Shown: positions 7,801 through 16,559 of the stretch, one piece after another
Numbering within the stretch: the stretch's first letter is position 1
How the letters are laid out: every line of letters begins with the position of its first letter
Origin: Massilia psychrophila
GTDB taxonomy: Bacteria; Pseudomonadota; Gammaproteobacteria; Burkholderiales; Burkholderiaceae_D
DNA: 34,420 bases
Assembly: GCF_002760665.1 (NCBI RefSeq)
Contig: NZ_PDOB01000041.1
Span: 1-34,420, forward strand
Reading direction: 5' to 3'
Position numbers and translations under genes: made by a program
Notes under the pieces: generated by a model
Told to the model about the DNA's origin: nothing
Databases searched by the model: none
The model's input: only the letters and a program-made list of their open reading frames with translations

Positions 7801-9194
7801 GCGCGGCGCCAGTTGGTGGTGCCGTCCGGCTTGTCTTCGAGGATGATCCCGACGGCCAGCAAATCGGCCCGGATCTGGTCGGACTCGGCGAAGTTGCGCT
7901 GTTTTTTGGCATCGATACGCGCGTCGATCATGCCGGCGATCGCGGCCGGCGAAAGTTCGTCCGCGCCCTTGCCGCTCCCTTGCAGGAACGCATTCGGCGT
8001 GCGCTCGAGCAGGCCGATCACGCTTGCCAACGCCTTCAGCTGGCGCGCAAGGGCCGGCGCGCGACTCTTGTTCAGTTCAGTGACCAGGTCGAACAGCACC
8101 GCCAGCGCGACCGGCGTGTTGAAGTCGTCGTCCATCGCCGCGCGAAAGCGCATGGCGTGGCTCTCTTCCCAGTCAACCGTGACCGCATCGACGCCGGAAT
8201 CGACTCCGGCCAGCGCCGTGTACAGGCGGGTCAGCGCGGCCTTGGCGTCGTCGAGGTGGGCGTCCGAATAGTTCAGCGGGCTGCGGTAATGGGCACGCAG
8301 GATGAAAAAACGGATCACTTCGGCATCGTAGTTTTTCAGCACGTCACGGATGGTGAAAAAGTTGCCCAGCGACTTAGACATCTTTTCGTTATCGACCCGT
8401 ACAAAGCCGTTGTGGACCCAGAAATTGGCCATCGGCTGGCCAAACGCGCCCTCCGACTGGGCAATCTCGTTTTCATGATGGGGAAACTGCAGGTCGGCGC
8501 CACCGCCATGGATGTCGAAATGCTTGCCGAGCGTTGCGCACGACATGGCCGAGCACTCGATATGCCAGCCCGGACGGCCGCTGCCCCACTTCGACGCCCA
8601 CTTGACCTCGTCGGGCTCGGACTCTTTCGACGCCTTCCACAGCACGAAGTCGAGCGGATCGCGTTTTCCCATGTTGATGTCGATCCGTTCGCCGGCGCGC
8701 AGGTCGTCGAGCGACTTGCCCGACAGCTTGCCGTAGCCGGGAAAGCTGCGCACGGCGTAGTTGACGTCGCCGTCATCGGACGGATAGGCCAGTCCCTTTT
8801 GCTCGAGCAGCTCGATGATGCCCAGCATCTGCGGCACATAATCGGTCGCGTGCGGCGTGGCGTCGGGGGGCAGGATACCGAGCGCCGCGGTGTCCTCGTC
8901 CATGTATTGTTCAAAACGCGACGTCAGCTGGGCTATCGTCTCGCCGTTTTCGACCGCGCGTTTGATGATCTTGTCTTCGATGTCCGTGATGTTGCGGACA
9001 TAGGTGACGTCGTAGCCGGACGCCTTGAGCCAACGATAGATGACGTCGAACGCCATCATCATGCGCGCGTGGCCGATATGGCAGTAGTCGTAAATTGTCA
9101 TGCCGCACACATACATGCCGACCTTGCCGGCGACGATCGGGACGAATTGCTGCTTGTCACGCGCCAGCGTGTTGTAAATCTTAAGTTGGCTCAT
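7797..9194 (-). CDS. cysS: Cysteinyl-tRNA synthetase
   Basis: CysS charges tRNA-Cys with cysteine in the cytoplasm. The 465-residue class I synthetase starts [10 protein letters not shown]. It has the HIGH motif at residues 39-42 (CHIGHAR) and KMSKS at 271-275. By comparison with the E. coli enzyme the zinc ligands are C30, C214, H239 and E243, all present. ATG 9194 was chosen because homologues start here. The open frame running upstream to 9659 crosses the divergent ppiA promoter region and the start of ppiA. It is the first gene of a minus-strand set with the DNA glycosylase. Confidence 0.97.
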   Translation of the reverse strand: MSQLKIYNTLARDKQQFVPIVAGKVGMYVCGMTIYDYCHIGHARMMMAFDVIYRWLKASGYDVTYVRNITDIEDKIIKRAVENGETIAQLTSRFEQYMDEDTAALGILPPDATPHATDYVPQMLGIIELLEQKGLAYPSDDGDVNYAVRSFPGYGKLSGKSLDDLRAGERIDINMGKRDPLDFVLWKASKESEPDEVKWASKWGSGRPGWHIECSAMSCATLGKHFDIHGGGADLQFPHHENEIAQSEGAFGQPMANFWVHNGFVRVDNEKMSKSLGNFFTIRDVLKNYDAEVIRFFILRAHYRSPLNYSDAHLDDAKAALTRLYTALAGVDSGVDAVTVDWEESHAMRFRAAMDDDFNTPVALAVLFDLVTELNKSRAPALARQLKALASVIGLLERTPNAFLQGSGKGADELSPAAIAGMIDARIDAKKQRNFAESDQIRADLLAVGIILEDKPDGTTNWRRA

Positions 9195-9361
9195 CGGACT
9201 TCTGCTGTGGAACAGCGCGCCCCGACGTTCGGACAATGCGGCAAGCCGGCGCAAGTGCCGCGAGGGCATGCACCGGGCAAGCCGGTATTGTTTCGATATC
9301 GTCGGATCGCGCTGTATTGTTCTTCTTTGATAGAATGGATCTTCTGCGCCAAAGTATAGCA

Positions 9362-9391
9362 TTGATAAAAATCCCACCGGCCGCATATGAC
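9362..9391 (+). promoter_or_regulatory. Possible ppiA promoter
   Basis: TTGATA (9362-9367) and TATGAC (9386-9391) are 18 bases apart in the 262-bp divergent region between cysS and ppiA. The transcript would have a leader of about 58 nt. A TTGACA further down (9417-9422) lies too close to the start codon to drive a transcript with a ribosome-binding site. Confidence 0.4.
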
Positions 9392-9456
9392 AAAGGTTTA
9401 TTTTTCTGCAAAAGGCTTGACAGTCTTTCGCCCGATCGCCATTTAAAGGAAGCAAT

Positions 9457-10074
9457 ATGCAAAAATCGACGTCGTTGTTCAAACCAGTGCTGGGCGCATT
9501 ATTGGCCCCGATGCTGGCACGTTTCCTGACCGTCTTTTTCGGCCTGAGTTTCGGTACCGCGGTGCTGGCGGCCGACGCGCCGCAGGTGTCGCTGAAGACC
9601 ACGATGGGCGAGATCGTCCTCGAACTGGACCAGGAAAAAGCGCCGAAAACGGTGGCCAACTTCCTTCAGTACGTCAAGAGCGGACACTACAAGGGCACGA
9701 TTTTCCACCGCGTGATCGACGGCTTCATGATCCAGGGCGGCGGCATGGACGCCAAGCTGGTCACGAAAAAAACCGGTCAACCGGTCAAGAACGAAGCGAA
9801 CAATGGCTTGCTGAACGCGTCCTATACACTGGCGATGGCGCGCACGGCCGATCCCGACTCCGCCACGTCCCAGTTCTTCATCAACGTCGCCGACAACACC
9901 CCGCTCGACTATCCGGGCCGCGACGGCTTCGGTTATACCGTCTTCGGCAAGGTCGTCAAAGGCCAGGAAGTGGTCGACAAGATCAAGGGCGTGGTCGTCG
10001 ACGACGTGCGCGGCCAGCAGAACGTGCCGGTGGTACCGATCGTGATTCAATCGGCCAGCGTCGTCAAACGGTAA
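9457..10074 (+). CDS. ppiA: Peptidyl-prolyl cis-trans isomerase, periplasmic cyclophilin
   Basis: This cyclophilin-type isomerase speeds proline isomerisation in exported proteins. The 205-residue precursor has a long hydrophobic signal peptide ending near AVLAADAP (about residue 39), so the mature enzyme is periplasmic. The catalytic core includes [14 protein letters not shown] with the key arginine, [10 protein letters not shown], and [24 protein letters not shown] lies six bases before ATG 9457. It is the first gene of a plus-strand set with ppiB (54 bp gap) and lpxH, divergent from cysS, an order common in betaproteobacteria. Confidence 0.93.
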   Translation: MQKSTSLFKPVLGALLAPMLARFLTVFFGLSFGTAVLAADAPQVSLKTTMGEIVLELDQEKAPKTVANFLQYVKSGHYKGTIFHRVIDGFMIQGGGMDAKLVTKKTGQPVKNEANNGLLNASYTLAMARTADPDSATSQFFINVADNTPLDYPGRDGFGYTVFGKVVKGQEVVDKIKGVVVDDVRGQQNVPVVPIVIQSASVVKR

Positions 10075-10128
10075 AATACCGGATGCCCAGGCATTCCCCG
10101 AACAAATTACTAACAACAAGGACACATC

Positions 10129-10620
10129 ATGGCCAAAATACTCATCACGACCAACATGGGCAACATCACCGCCGAACTTGACGAAGCAAAAGCACCGAAA
10201 TCGGTTGCCAACTTCCTCGACTACGCCGCCAAGGGTCATTACAACAACACGATTTTCCACCGCGTGATCGCCGACTTCATGGTGCAAGGCGGCGGTTTTG
10301 AGCCGAACATGAAGCAAAAGACGGCTGACCAGACGGTCGAAAACGAAGCCAAGAACGGCCTCAAGAACGACAAGTACACGCTGGCAATGGCGCGCACGTC
10401 GGACCCGCATTCGGCATCGGCCCAGTTCTTCATCAACACCAAGAACAACAGCTTCCTCGACTATCCAGGCCAGGACGGCTTCGGCTACGCGGTATTCGGC
10501 AAAGTGACCGAAGGCACCGACATCGTCGACCAGATCAACAAGGTCAAGACCGGGCGCAGCGGCATGTTCGCCGACGTGCCCGCCGAGCCGGTGATCATTG
10601 AAAAGATCGACGTACTGTAA
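10129..10620 (+). CDS. ppiB: Peptidyl-prolyl cis-trans isomerase, cytoplasmic cyclophilin
   Basis: This 163-residue cyclophilin has no signal peptide and is therefore expected in the cytoplasm. It is clearly related to the preceding ppiA product, sharing the core FHRVIADFMVQGGG, AQFFINTKNN and GYAVFGKVTEGTDIVDQI, so the pair probably arose by duplication. AAGGA lies upstream of ATG 10129. The stop at 10618-10620 is followed directly by the lpxH region, suggesting one operon. Confidence 0.95.
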   Translation: MAKILITTNMGNITAELDEAKAPKSVANFLDYAAKGHYNNTIFHRVIADFMVQGGGFEPNMKQKTADQTVENEAKNGLKNDKYTLAMARTSDPHSASAQFFINTKNNSFLDYPGQDGFGYAVFGKVTEGTDIVDQINKVKTGRSGMFADVPAEPVIIEKIDVL

Positions 10621-10653
10621 GTGCATGCGGCGCGCGCGGGCGGATCAGGCAGC

Positions 10654-11448
10654 ATGCAACCGGGTTCACCCGTGAGTCCTTTCGCGCCGGCGCCCGCGCC
10701 CACGCTTGCGCTGTTCATCTCCGACCTGCACTTGCAGCCGTCGCACCCGCGCACCGCCGCGGCGTTTCTGCAATTTTTGGCCGAACGGGCGCAGGCGTCC
10801 CGCGCGCTGTACCTGCTCGGCGATTTGTTCGAATACTGGGCCGGCGACGACGACCTGGACACCCCTTTTTACCAGACCATCGTCAAAGCGATCCGTGCAC
10901 TCAGCGACGCTGGCGTGGCCGTTTACTGGATTGCGGGAAACCGCGATTTTTTAGTGGGGACGCGCTTTGCCGAAACAGCCGGATTGATTTTGCTTGCCGA
11001 ACCGCATGTAGCGAACATCGCAGGCCAGCGTATCGCCCTGGTCCATGGCGACGCCCAATGCACGCTCGATCTGGGCTACATGGCGTTTCGCGCGCAAGTG
11101 CGCGATTCCGGGTGGCAGCAGCAGTTTCTGGCGCTGCCTTTGGTGCAGCGCCAGGCCATTATCGCCGGCCTGCGCGAAGGCAGCCGCGAAGCGCACGGCG
11201 CCAAGACGATGGACATCATGGACGTGACGCCGCAAGCGATCGAGGCCTTGCACGTGGCCACCGGTGCGAAAACCGTCATCCACGGCCACACCCACCGCCC
11301 CGCCCTGCACCGCGCCGGCAAACAGCTGCGTTACGTGCTGCCCGACTGGGAACTTGATGCCGCGCCCGCGCCGCCACGTGGCGGCTGGATCGCCATCGAC
11401 GCCGACGGCGCCATCACTCGCCACGGCGTCGACGGCGCGCCGGCCTAA
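10654..11448 (+). CDS. lpxH: UDP-2,3-diacylglucosamine diphosphatase
   Basis: LpxH is a peripheral membrane metallophosphoesterase that cleaves UDP-2,3-diacylglucosamine to lipid X in lipid A synthesis. From ATG 10654 the protein has 264 residues. The metal-binding motifs are all present in order: ISDLHL (D24, H26), GDLFEYWAGDD, AGNRDF, VHGDAQC and HGHTHRP. The start is uncertain. GTG 10621, directly after the ppiB stop, and GTG 10672 are in frame, and the proline/alanine-rich leader is not conserved in my memory of the family. The gene follows ppiB and is probably co-transcribed. Confidence 0.92.
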   Translation: MQPGSPVSPFAPAPAPTLALFISDLHLQPSHPRTAAAFLQFLAERAQASRALYLLGDLFEYWAGDDDLDTPFYQTIVKAIRALSDAGVAVYWIAGNRDFLVGTRFAETAGLILLAEPHVANIAGQRIALVHGDAQCTLDLGYMAFRAQVRDSGWQQQFLALPLVQRQAIIAGLREGSREAHGAKTMDIMDVTPQAIEALHVATGAKTVIHGHTHRPALHRAGKQLRYVLPDWELDAAPAPPRGGWIAIDADGAITRHGVDGAPA

Positions 11449-11485
11449 GTGGGCTTGCCGGCCGGCTCTTATCAGGCCAACACGC

Positions 11486-11514
11486 TTGAAAGATTTCTCC
11501 TACATAAATACAAT
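11486..11514 (+). promoter_or_regulatory. Sigma-70 promoter of the DUF4124 gene
   Basis: TTGAAA (11486-11491) and TACAAT (11509-11514) are spaced by exactly 17 bases, each matching consensus at five of six positions. The leader to ATG 11595 would be about 74 nt. Confidence 0.7.
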
Positions 11515-11594
11515 CCCGGCCACGTGTGGTAACGAACAGATAAGGCCTGTTGCGGCGAGCACACTGTGTTCATTCGCCAACCAGGAGCCGCACC

Positions 11595-12020
11595 ATGCAT
11601 CGTCACACTATCCGCAGCAGCATTTTTGTCATCGCAATGCTGGCCGCCTCGGCCGCCTTTGCCGCCTTTGCCGGCGCGGACATCGTCAAATGCGTTGGCC
11701 AGAATGGCAAGGTAACGCTGACCGATGCACGGTGCGACACCGCCCGGGTGGTGGTGGAGCCGGTGGCCTTTGACGCCGCACCAGCAGCACTGCCGGACAA
11801 CGAGTTCAAGCAAGTCGCGGTGCAGGCTGCGCGCCACGCCGCCACGCGGCGGGTCGCCATTGTCCCGCGAGCGGTTCAGCGTGACAGCTGGACCACCCCG
11901 CGCGCCGCCAAAATGCTGTCGCGCGACATCGAGACGCTCAAGGCAGCACGGTTGAGCATGCAGGTGCTCGACGGCGCGTCGGCATCGGCCCGCCAGCAGC
12001 GTCTGGCCAGGTTGCACTGA
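11595..12020 (+). CDS. Small exported DUF4124-like protein
   Basis: This is a 141-residue protein with an N-terminal signal peptide (roughly residues 1-28, ending near AAFAGA). It is followed by DIVKCVGQNGKVTLTDARC, the pattern of DUF4124 domains (an aromatic or K-C, then GKV-x-T/Y-D, then C). The two cysteines could form a periplasmic disulfide. The remaining sequence is basic and alanine-rich. ATG 11595 is supported by AGGAG seven bases upstream. The in-frame GTG-type start at 11550 lacks a signal-peptide pattern. It has its own promoter and ends 19 bp from a convergent small gene. Its function is unknown. Confidence 0.75.
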   Translation: MHRHTIRSSIFVIAMLAASAAFAAFAGADIVKCVGQNGKVTLTDARCDTARVVVEPVAFDAAPAALPDNEFKQVAVQAARHAATRRVAIVPRAVQRDSWTTPRAAKMLSRDIETLKAARLSMQVLDGASASARQQRLARLH

Positions 12021-12039
12021 CGCCGCCCGACAGGTCGGC

Positions 12040-12366
12040 TCACGGCTTGCGTGGTGGGCCCTGTGCAGCGTCGGCGCGGCGGCATGGGGCGCCGACGCTG
12101 CAGCCACCGGGCTCGATGGCGCCATGCAGCAGTTGCTCGAACGCGGTTTCGCGCTCGTTGCCGACACGCACATCGCGATTGATCGGCACGCACAGCGTGT
12201 CCTTCCATGCCGCGGCGTAACCACGTGGCACCGGAAACGGCCCGCGCTTGTTTACCGCTGCCTTCTGGCACAGCGCCAGCGTTTTGAATTCGCCCGACAC
12301 CGTAGCGCCGGCAAGATTGACGGCAAGCCCGGATTGCAGGTAAATCAACAAGACAATCGTGTACAC
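12040..12366 (-). CDS. Small hypothetical exported protein
   Basis: This 108-residue protein of unknown function begins MYTIVLLIYLQSGLAVNLAG, a short hydrophobic segment that could be a signal peptide or membrane anchor. Four later cysteines (for example in TLALCQKA and DTLCVPI) suggest periplasmic disulfides. The start is a GTG at 12366 preceded by GGAG (complement of 12374-12377), a good ribosome-binding site. It converges on the DUF4124 gene and lies about 90 bp downstream of the amidase stop on the same strand. I do not recognise a named domain. Confidence 0.55.
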   Translation of the reverse strand: MYTIVLLIYLQSGLAVNLAGATVSGEFKTLALCQKAAVNKRGPFPVPRGYAAAWKDTLCVPINRDVRVGNERETAFEQLLHGAIEPGGCSVGAPCRRADAAQGPPRKP

Positions 12367-12458
12367 GGCGCTCTCCAGGTGGTTGCGAATAAGTCTGATT
12401 GCGCGCGCAAGCGCCGGTTCCGTCGATGTGTCATTGCATCAGGCAGCCAAGCGGCGTT

Positions 12459-14276
12459 TTAAAATCCCGGCGGGCGCTCGCCCGCTACATTGGCCATTTT
12501 CTCGAACGCCAGGCCGGCGCGCGCGATGGTTCCTTCGTCGAACAGGCGGCCGATCAGGGTCACGCCATGCGGCACCTTGATCGGCGGCGAGAACGTCGGC
12601 ATCGGGTTGGCCGGGTCCGGCGCCCAGTCGCTGCGCGCGCTTGCCACCTCGACGAATCCGGTGCGCAAAGTGAGCGACGGGTGGCCGGTGAAGTTAGAGA
12701 TCGTCAGCATTTCGTCGCGCAGCGACGGCACCAGCATCAGGTCGACCGTTGAAAAGATGCGCGCCATTTCCAGCGCGACCATGCGCCGCATGCGGTCGGC
12801 CTGCACGAAGTCGACCGCCGACAAAAAGCGCGCCTCGCGAAACAGGTTCGGCCAGGCGTCGGCCACCTGCACCTTCAACGCGTCGGCGCGCCCGTCCAGC
12901 GTCCAGTCCTCGAACGCGGCGGCGGCCTCGGCGAACAGGATCGTGTTCAGGCTCTGGTACGGCCAGTCGGGCAAGCTGACGGCGATCGGCACCATGCCGA
13001 GCGAGCTCGCCATCGCCAGCGCGGCGCGGTCGACGCTGGTTGCCGGGCTGTCCTCCATCCACGCCGGGATGTAGCCGATTTTCAGGCCGCTGACGTTCGC
13101 ACCGGCGTCGAAATCGAGCCGCGCCGGCACGCTGGCAACGTCGCCCCGGTCCGGACCGGAGATCGCCGCCAGCACCAGCATCGCGTCTTCCACGCTGCGC
13201 GTCATGGGACCCAACTTGTCGAGCGACCAGCACAGCGTCATCGCGCCCGTGCGCGGCACCCGGCCGTAGGTCGGCCGCAGGCCGGTGATCCCGCACCGCA
13301 TCGCCGGGCTGATGATGCTGCCGCCCGTCTCGCTGCCGATCGAGAACGCGACCAGGCCGGCGGCGGTTGCCGCGCCCGGACCGGCGCTCGAACCGGACGC
13401 ACCCTCCGCGAGCAGCCACGGGTTCATGGTCTGGCCGCCGAACCAGATGTCGTTGAGCGCCAGCGCGCCCAGCGACAGTTTGGCGACCAGCACCGCGCCG
13501 GCCCGGTTCAGGCGCGCCACCACCGCGGCGTCCTGCGCCGGGATCCGGTCGCGGTAGGGCTCGGCGCCCCAGGTGGTGGCGATGCCGGCGGTGTCGAGCA
13601 AGTCCTTGACGCCGTACGGGATGCCGTGCAGCGGACCGCGGTATTTGCCGGCGGCGATCTCGCGGTCGGCCTGCCTGGCCTGCGCCAGCGCATGCGTTTC
13701 GGTCAGTGTAATCACGCTGCGCAGTGTTGGATCCAAACGTTTGATGCGTTCGATATAGATGCGGGTGAGGCGCTCCGAACTGAGCGCGCGCGATGCGATC
13801 CAGCGCGACAACCGGGTGACGGGCGCAAACGCGATGTCCTCATCGCGCGCCGGCAGCGGTCCCGGCGCCGCCGCGCTGCGCACGAAGCGTTCGCGCCGCG
13901 CGCCTGTGCCTGAACCCATGCCTGAGGCTGTGCCTGTACCTGTACCTGCCGCAGCAAGCGGATCGAACTGGCTGGCCGGCGCCAGCGACGATGCAAGCGC
14001 CAGCGTGCGCGGGCCGCTGCGGCGCTCCTGCATCGACGCCATCGATACGCGCCAGCTGCGCGCCGCCATCGCCCGCTGCGCCGGCGTCATCGATACCTGG
14101 ACCAGCTTTTCAGCTTCGGCGAACGTGGCCGGCGACACCTCCGGGCCGACCGCGGCGCTGGCGCCGAAGGTCGGTGGCGCGCCCGGCGGCGGCGGGGTTT
14201 GTCCGGCACGGCTGGCGGTGACCACGGCGAGCAGCCCGAGCGGGGCATTGATGAGGAATGCGCGGCGAAATTTCAT
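12459..14276 (-). CDS. Exported amidase-signature family protein
   Basis: This is a 605-residue amidase-signature hydrolase predicted to cleave amide bonds. The Ser-cisSer-Lys triad is visible: K224 in YGVKDLLD, S296 in GASGSSAGPG and S320 in GSETGGSI, with the usual 24-residue serine spacing. The N-terminus MKFRRAFLINAPLGLLAVV resembles a twin-arginine signal, so a periplasmic location is likely. Residues about 50-145 form an extra N-terminal region absent from cytoplasmic amidases such as GatA. It includes a glycine/threonine/serine-rich stretch (about 111-125) encoded by short 6-bp repeats. It lies 74 bp downstream of the GST gene on the same strand. The substrate is unknown. Confidence 0.88.
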   Translation of the reverse strand: MKFRRAFLINAPLGLLAVVTASRAGQTPPPPGAPPTFGASAAVGPEVSPATFAEAEKLVQVSMTPAQRAMAARSWRVSMASMQERRSGPRTLALASSLAPASQFDPLAAAGTGTGTASGMGSGTGARRERFVRSAAAPGPLPARDEDIAFAPVTRLSRWIASRALSSERLTRIYIERIKRLDPTLRSVITLTETHALAQARQADREIAAGKYRGPLHGIPYGVKDLLDTAGIATTWGAEPYRDRIPAQDAAVVARLNRAGAVLVAKLSLGALALNDIWFGGQTMNPWLLAEGASGSSAGPGAATAAGLVAFSIGSETGGSIISPAMRCGITGLRPTYGRVPRTGAMTLCWSLDKLGPMTRSVEDAMLVLAAISGPDRGDVASVPARLDFDAGANVSGLKIGYIPAWMEDSPATSVDRAALAMASSLGMVPIAVSLPDWPYQSLNTILFAEAAAAFEDWTLDGRADALKVQVADAWPNLFREARFLSAVDFVQADRMRRMVALEMARIFSTVDLMLVPSLRDEMLTISNFTGHPSLTLRTGFVEVASARSDWAPDPANPMPTFSPPIKVPHGVTLIGRLFDEGTIARAGLAFEKMANVAGERPPGF

Positions 14277-14350
14277 AGATTCTTTTCGAATTGTTAAGGT
14301 CTGCCGATCGTACCGAAAAGCAGCTATTCCGTCACAATTTTTACGGCGCT

Positions 14351-15058
14351 CTACCGGTCGAGCTCCGGATAGTGGCGGAAGATGCCGTCCTGATTAAACC
14401 GGATGCGCCGCGTCGACGCCAGGTAGGCGGCGATGTTCGGCCGCGCCGCCACCAGGTCGTGCAGCGCGGCCAGCCTGGGGTAGCCAGGCGCGATGCGCGC
14501 CATTGCGTTCGGAAAGGCGTAGCGCAGGCCCGCGATCACCTGGAACATCGACAAGTCGACATAACTCACGCGCGCGCCATTGAAATAGCCCGCGCTCCCG
14601 GACGCTGCCAGCACGCCCTCGAAATAATCGAAATACTTCGGCACCCGCTCGGCGGTGAAGCCGGATGCGTGCCGCTTCGCTTCGCGCTTCTGGTCTTCGT
14701 AAAACAGCGACGTCGATACCGGATGATGGGTGTCGTGGACCTCGGCCACCAAGTCGGCGATTGTCAGCTGCAGCTGGTGGATCCACAGGCTTGCCGTCCG
14801 CGCGCGCGGCGCCAGTCCATGCGTTGTTCCGAGGAACAGCAGGATATTGGCGGTCTGGCCGATGGTCTGCTCGCCGGCTACCAGGAATGGCGGCGCGAAC
14901 GATGGCCTGGCCGCCGTCGCCATCGCCGTCGTCAGCGCGTTGATGCCGTTCTTCTGGCGCGCGACGTCGACATAAGGGGCCTGCGCTTCTTCCAGCGCGA
15001 GCCGCACGAATTCTCCGCGTCCCTGGATCGTGGGCCAGTAGAAAAGCTGATAGACCAT
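14351..15058 (-). CDS. Glutathione S-transferase family protein
   Basis: This 235-residue cytoplasmic glutathione S-transferase resembles the sigma/alpha-type sequences. It has an N-terminal thioredoxin-like domain (YQLFYWPTIQGRGEFVRLAL, with the catalytic tyrosine near residue 7) including PPFLVAGEQTIGQTANIL for glutathione binding. An all-helical C-terminal domain (about residues 90-225) contains VSYVDLSMFQVI. ATG 15058 is supported by GGGAG five bases upstream. A longer frame to 15190 is not family-like. It may be co-transcribed with the amidase downstream. The substrate cannot be read from the sequence. Confidence 0.88.
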   Translation of the reverse strand: MVYQLFYWPTIQGRGEFVRLALEEAQAPYVDVARQKNGINALTTAMATAARPSFAPPFLVAGEQTIGQTANILLFLGTTHGLAPRARTASLWIHQLQLTIADLVAEVHDTHHPVSTSLFYEDQKREAKRHASGFTAERVPKYFDYFEGVLAASGSAGYFNGARVSYVDLSMFQVIAGLRYAFPNAMARIAPGYPRLAALHDLVAARPNIAAYLASTRRIRFNQDGIFRHYPELDR

Positions 15059-15282
15059 CGCCGCTCCCAAAGCATTCAATCGTCCGCTGATGATTCGATT
15101 GATCGAGTATGCCGCTTTCGGCCGTGCCGCGGCGCGCCGTCGGCATTTCCACACCGCAAGGTTACATTTTGAAAAAAGCCTGGCGGACATGAAGACGGCT
15201 GCCGCAAAGTAAGTAAGTTTTCATGACACGTTCGATCGACCGTATTGTTCCATCTTCTTGAACCACCCTGAGGCAGATCAGC

Positions 15283-16311
15283 GTGTCGCGCACCAGCCAA
15301 GCGATGATTGTCCTTAAGGCGTGCGGCCGGAAGTCGGCCGCTGCGCATTTTCAACTGGCTGGATGGACCACGATGATTGTCGCTCACCTCATAAAACACT
15401 GGATGGCCGGGCGCGCGCAATCGAGCAGCGCATTACGGGCGCGCTCGCTGGCGCGCAGCATGCGGGTGCTGCTGTTCTACCGTGCCCACCGGCGCCTTTG
15501 CCAGCTCGACCTTATCCGCCATTATCTTGCCGAGCCGCTCAACGACGACCTGTTTCATCACCTCAGCCAGCGCGACTACCTGATCAGGAACCTGCCGGTG
15601 CGCCACCGTATCGCCTGCATGCTCCACCATTACACCTTCGAGGACGCCACCTTCGACACCACCTACAAGCGCGCGCTCTACCGCGACGGCGGCCTGACGC
15701 TGTGGCGGCACAGCCAGGGCGGCAGCGAATTTTCCATCACGCTGTCGATGGCGGCGCCACCGATGGGTGCCGGCGAACTGGTCATTGCATTGGAAGCGGA
15801 CGGCACCTGCCTGCACCGACTCGGCTTTAGCTGGATCGAAGGCAAGGTGGCTGGCGTCGACAGCCCGGCGCTGCCGTTTGTTGCCCATAACCAGGGCCGC
15901 GGCGCCGATTCCGACCCGGCCTTCGCCGCGTTCGAGCACGCCTTTCCCAACAATGCGCCGGCCTTTTTTTGCTTTGCCGCGCTGCAGGGCGCGGCGCAGG
16001 CGGTCGGCATGACCGAACTGGTCGGTATCAAGGGCAGCTTTCACCTGGCCTCCGATGTGCAATCGGCGAAACAGTTGGCCAGGGGTCACGACAGCTTCTG
16101 GCAAACCCTGGGCGGCATCGAATTGCCGGGTCCGGGCTACCTGGTCGAATTACCGTTCCGCCTCAAGCCGCTACCGGGCAATAACCGTGGCCGCGCCGCG
16201 CAGCGGCGCGCTTACTGGGCCGAGATCGGCGCAGCAGCGCACGCCACGTTGGAAAACAGGCTCAAAACCAGGCGCAATCGGGCGCCGCTGCCGCTTGCTG
16301 TCAACGCCTGA
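15283..16311 (+). CDS. DUF535 (VirK/YbjX) family protein
   Basis: This 342-residue protein of the DUF535 group includes Shigella/Salmonella VirK and E. coli YbjX, linked in those bacteria to envelope function and antimicrobial-peptide resistance. Family stretches seen are GGSEFSITLSMA, GELVIALEADG, GIKGSFHLAS and DSFWQTLGG. There is no signal peptide. The first 60 residues are basic with a short hydrophobic part. The GTG start at 15283 has TGAGG nine bases upstream. ATG 15373 (MIVAHLIKHW) is an alternative and would give 313 residues. It lies upstream of the TPP riboswitch but is separated from the receptor gene by that element. The molecular function is unknown. Confidence 0.8.
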   Translation: MSRTSQAMIVLKACGRKSAAAHFQLAGWTTMIVAHLIKHWMAGRAQSSSALRARSLARSMRVLLFYRAHRRLCQLDLIRHYLAEPLNDDLFHHLSQRDYLIRNLPVRHRIACMLHHYTFEDATFDTTYKRALYRDGGLTLWRHSQGGSEFSITLSMAAPPMGAGELVIALEADGTCLHRLGFSWIEGKVAGVDSPALPFVAHNQGRGADSDPAFAAFEHAFPNNAPAFFCFAALQGAAQAVGMTELVGIKGSFHLASDVQSAKQLARGHDSFWQTLGGIELPGPGYLVELPFRLKPLPGNNRGRAAQRRAYWAEIGAAAHATLENRLKTRRNRAPLPLAVNA

Positions 16312-16384
16312 ACGGCCGACGCTCGAACGGCCGCCGACAGGCAAGCGCGCGCCCACGAGCGGCGGCGTTCATGATAAAATTTGC

Positions 16385-16457
16385 ATTCGCTAGGGGTCCT
16401 GGAATTTCGGGTGAGAGATACCCTCCGTACCTGATCTGGATAATGCCAGCGAAGGAA
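16385..16457 (+). promoter_or_regulatory. TPP riboswitch (THI element)
   Basis: The conserved thiamine pyrophosphate aptamer is recognisable. P1 is TTCGCT (16386-16391) with AGCGAA (16448-16453). GGGGTCC lies at 16393-16399, the GTGAGAGATACCC segment at 16411-16423, and the highly conserved CTGATCTGGATAATGCCAGC at 16431-16450 followed by GAAGGAA. An extended -10 box TGATAAAAT at 16372-16380 would start the transcript right at P1. The element precedes the TonB-dependent receptor by about 100 nt and should lower its expression when TPP is plentiful. Confidence 0.95.
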
Positions 16458-16524
16458 AGCGCAAAGTTCGTTCTCCCTTTGTCCGTTCCTCTCCCGTCTG
16501 AGTCCCGCTCCGGTTTTACAGTAC

Positions 16525-16543
16525 GCGCCGGCCTGCCCGGCGC
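16525..16543 (+). promoter_or_regulatory. Hairpin between riboswitch and receptor start
   Basis: GCGCCGG (16525-16531) pairs perfectly with CCGGCGC (16537-16543) around five bases. It ends seven bases before the GAGCAG ribosome-binding region of the receptor (ATG 16560). No T run follows, so if it is part of the expression platform it would act on translation and not as an intrinsic terminator. That role is inference. Confidence 0.5.
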
Positions 16544-16559
16544 ACACAACGAGCAGACA

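Noticed and set aside
9417-9446. TTGACA as the -35 box of ppiA
   Set aside because: A -10 box 17-18 bases downstream would fall on the ribosome-binding site, leaving no room for a leader.
9195-9659. N-terminal extension of CysS to 9659
   Set aside because: The region overlaps ppiA and its promoter, and the encoded sequence is not part of any synthetase.
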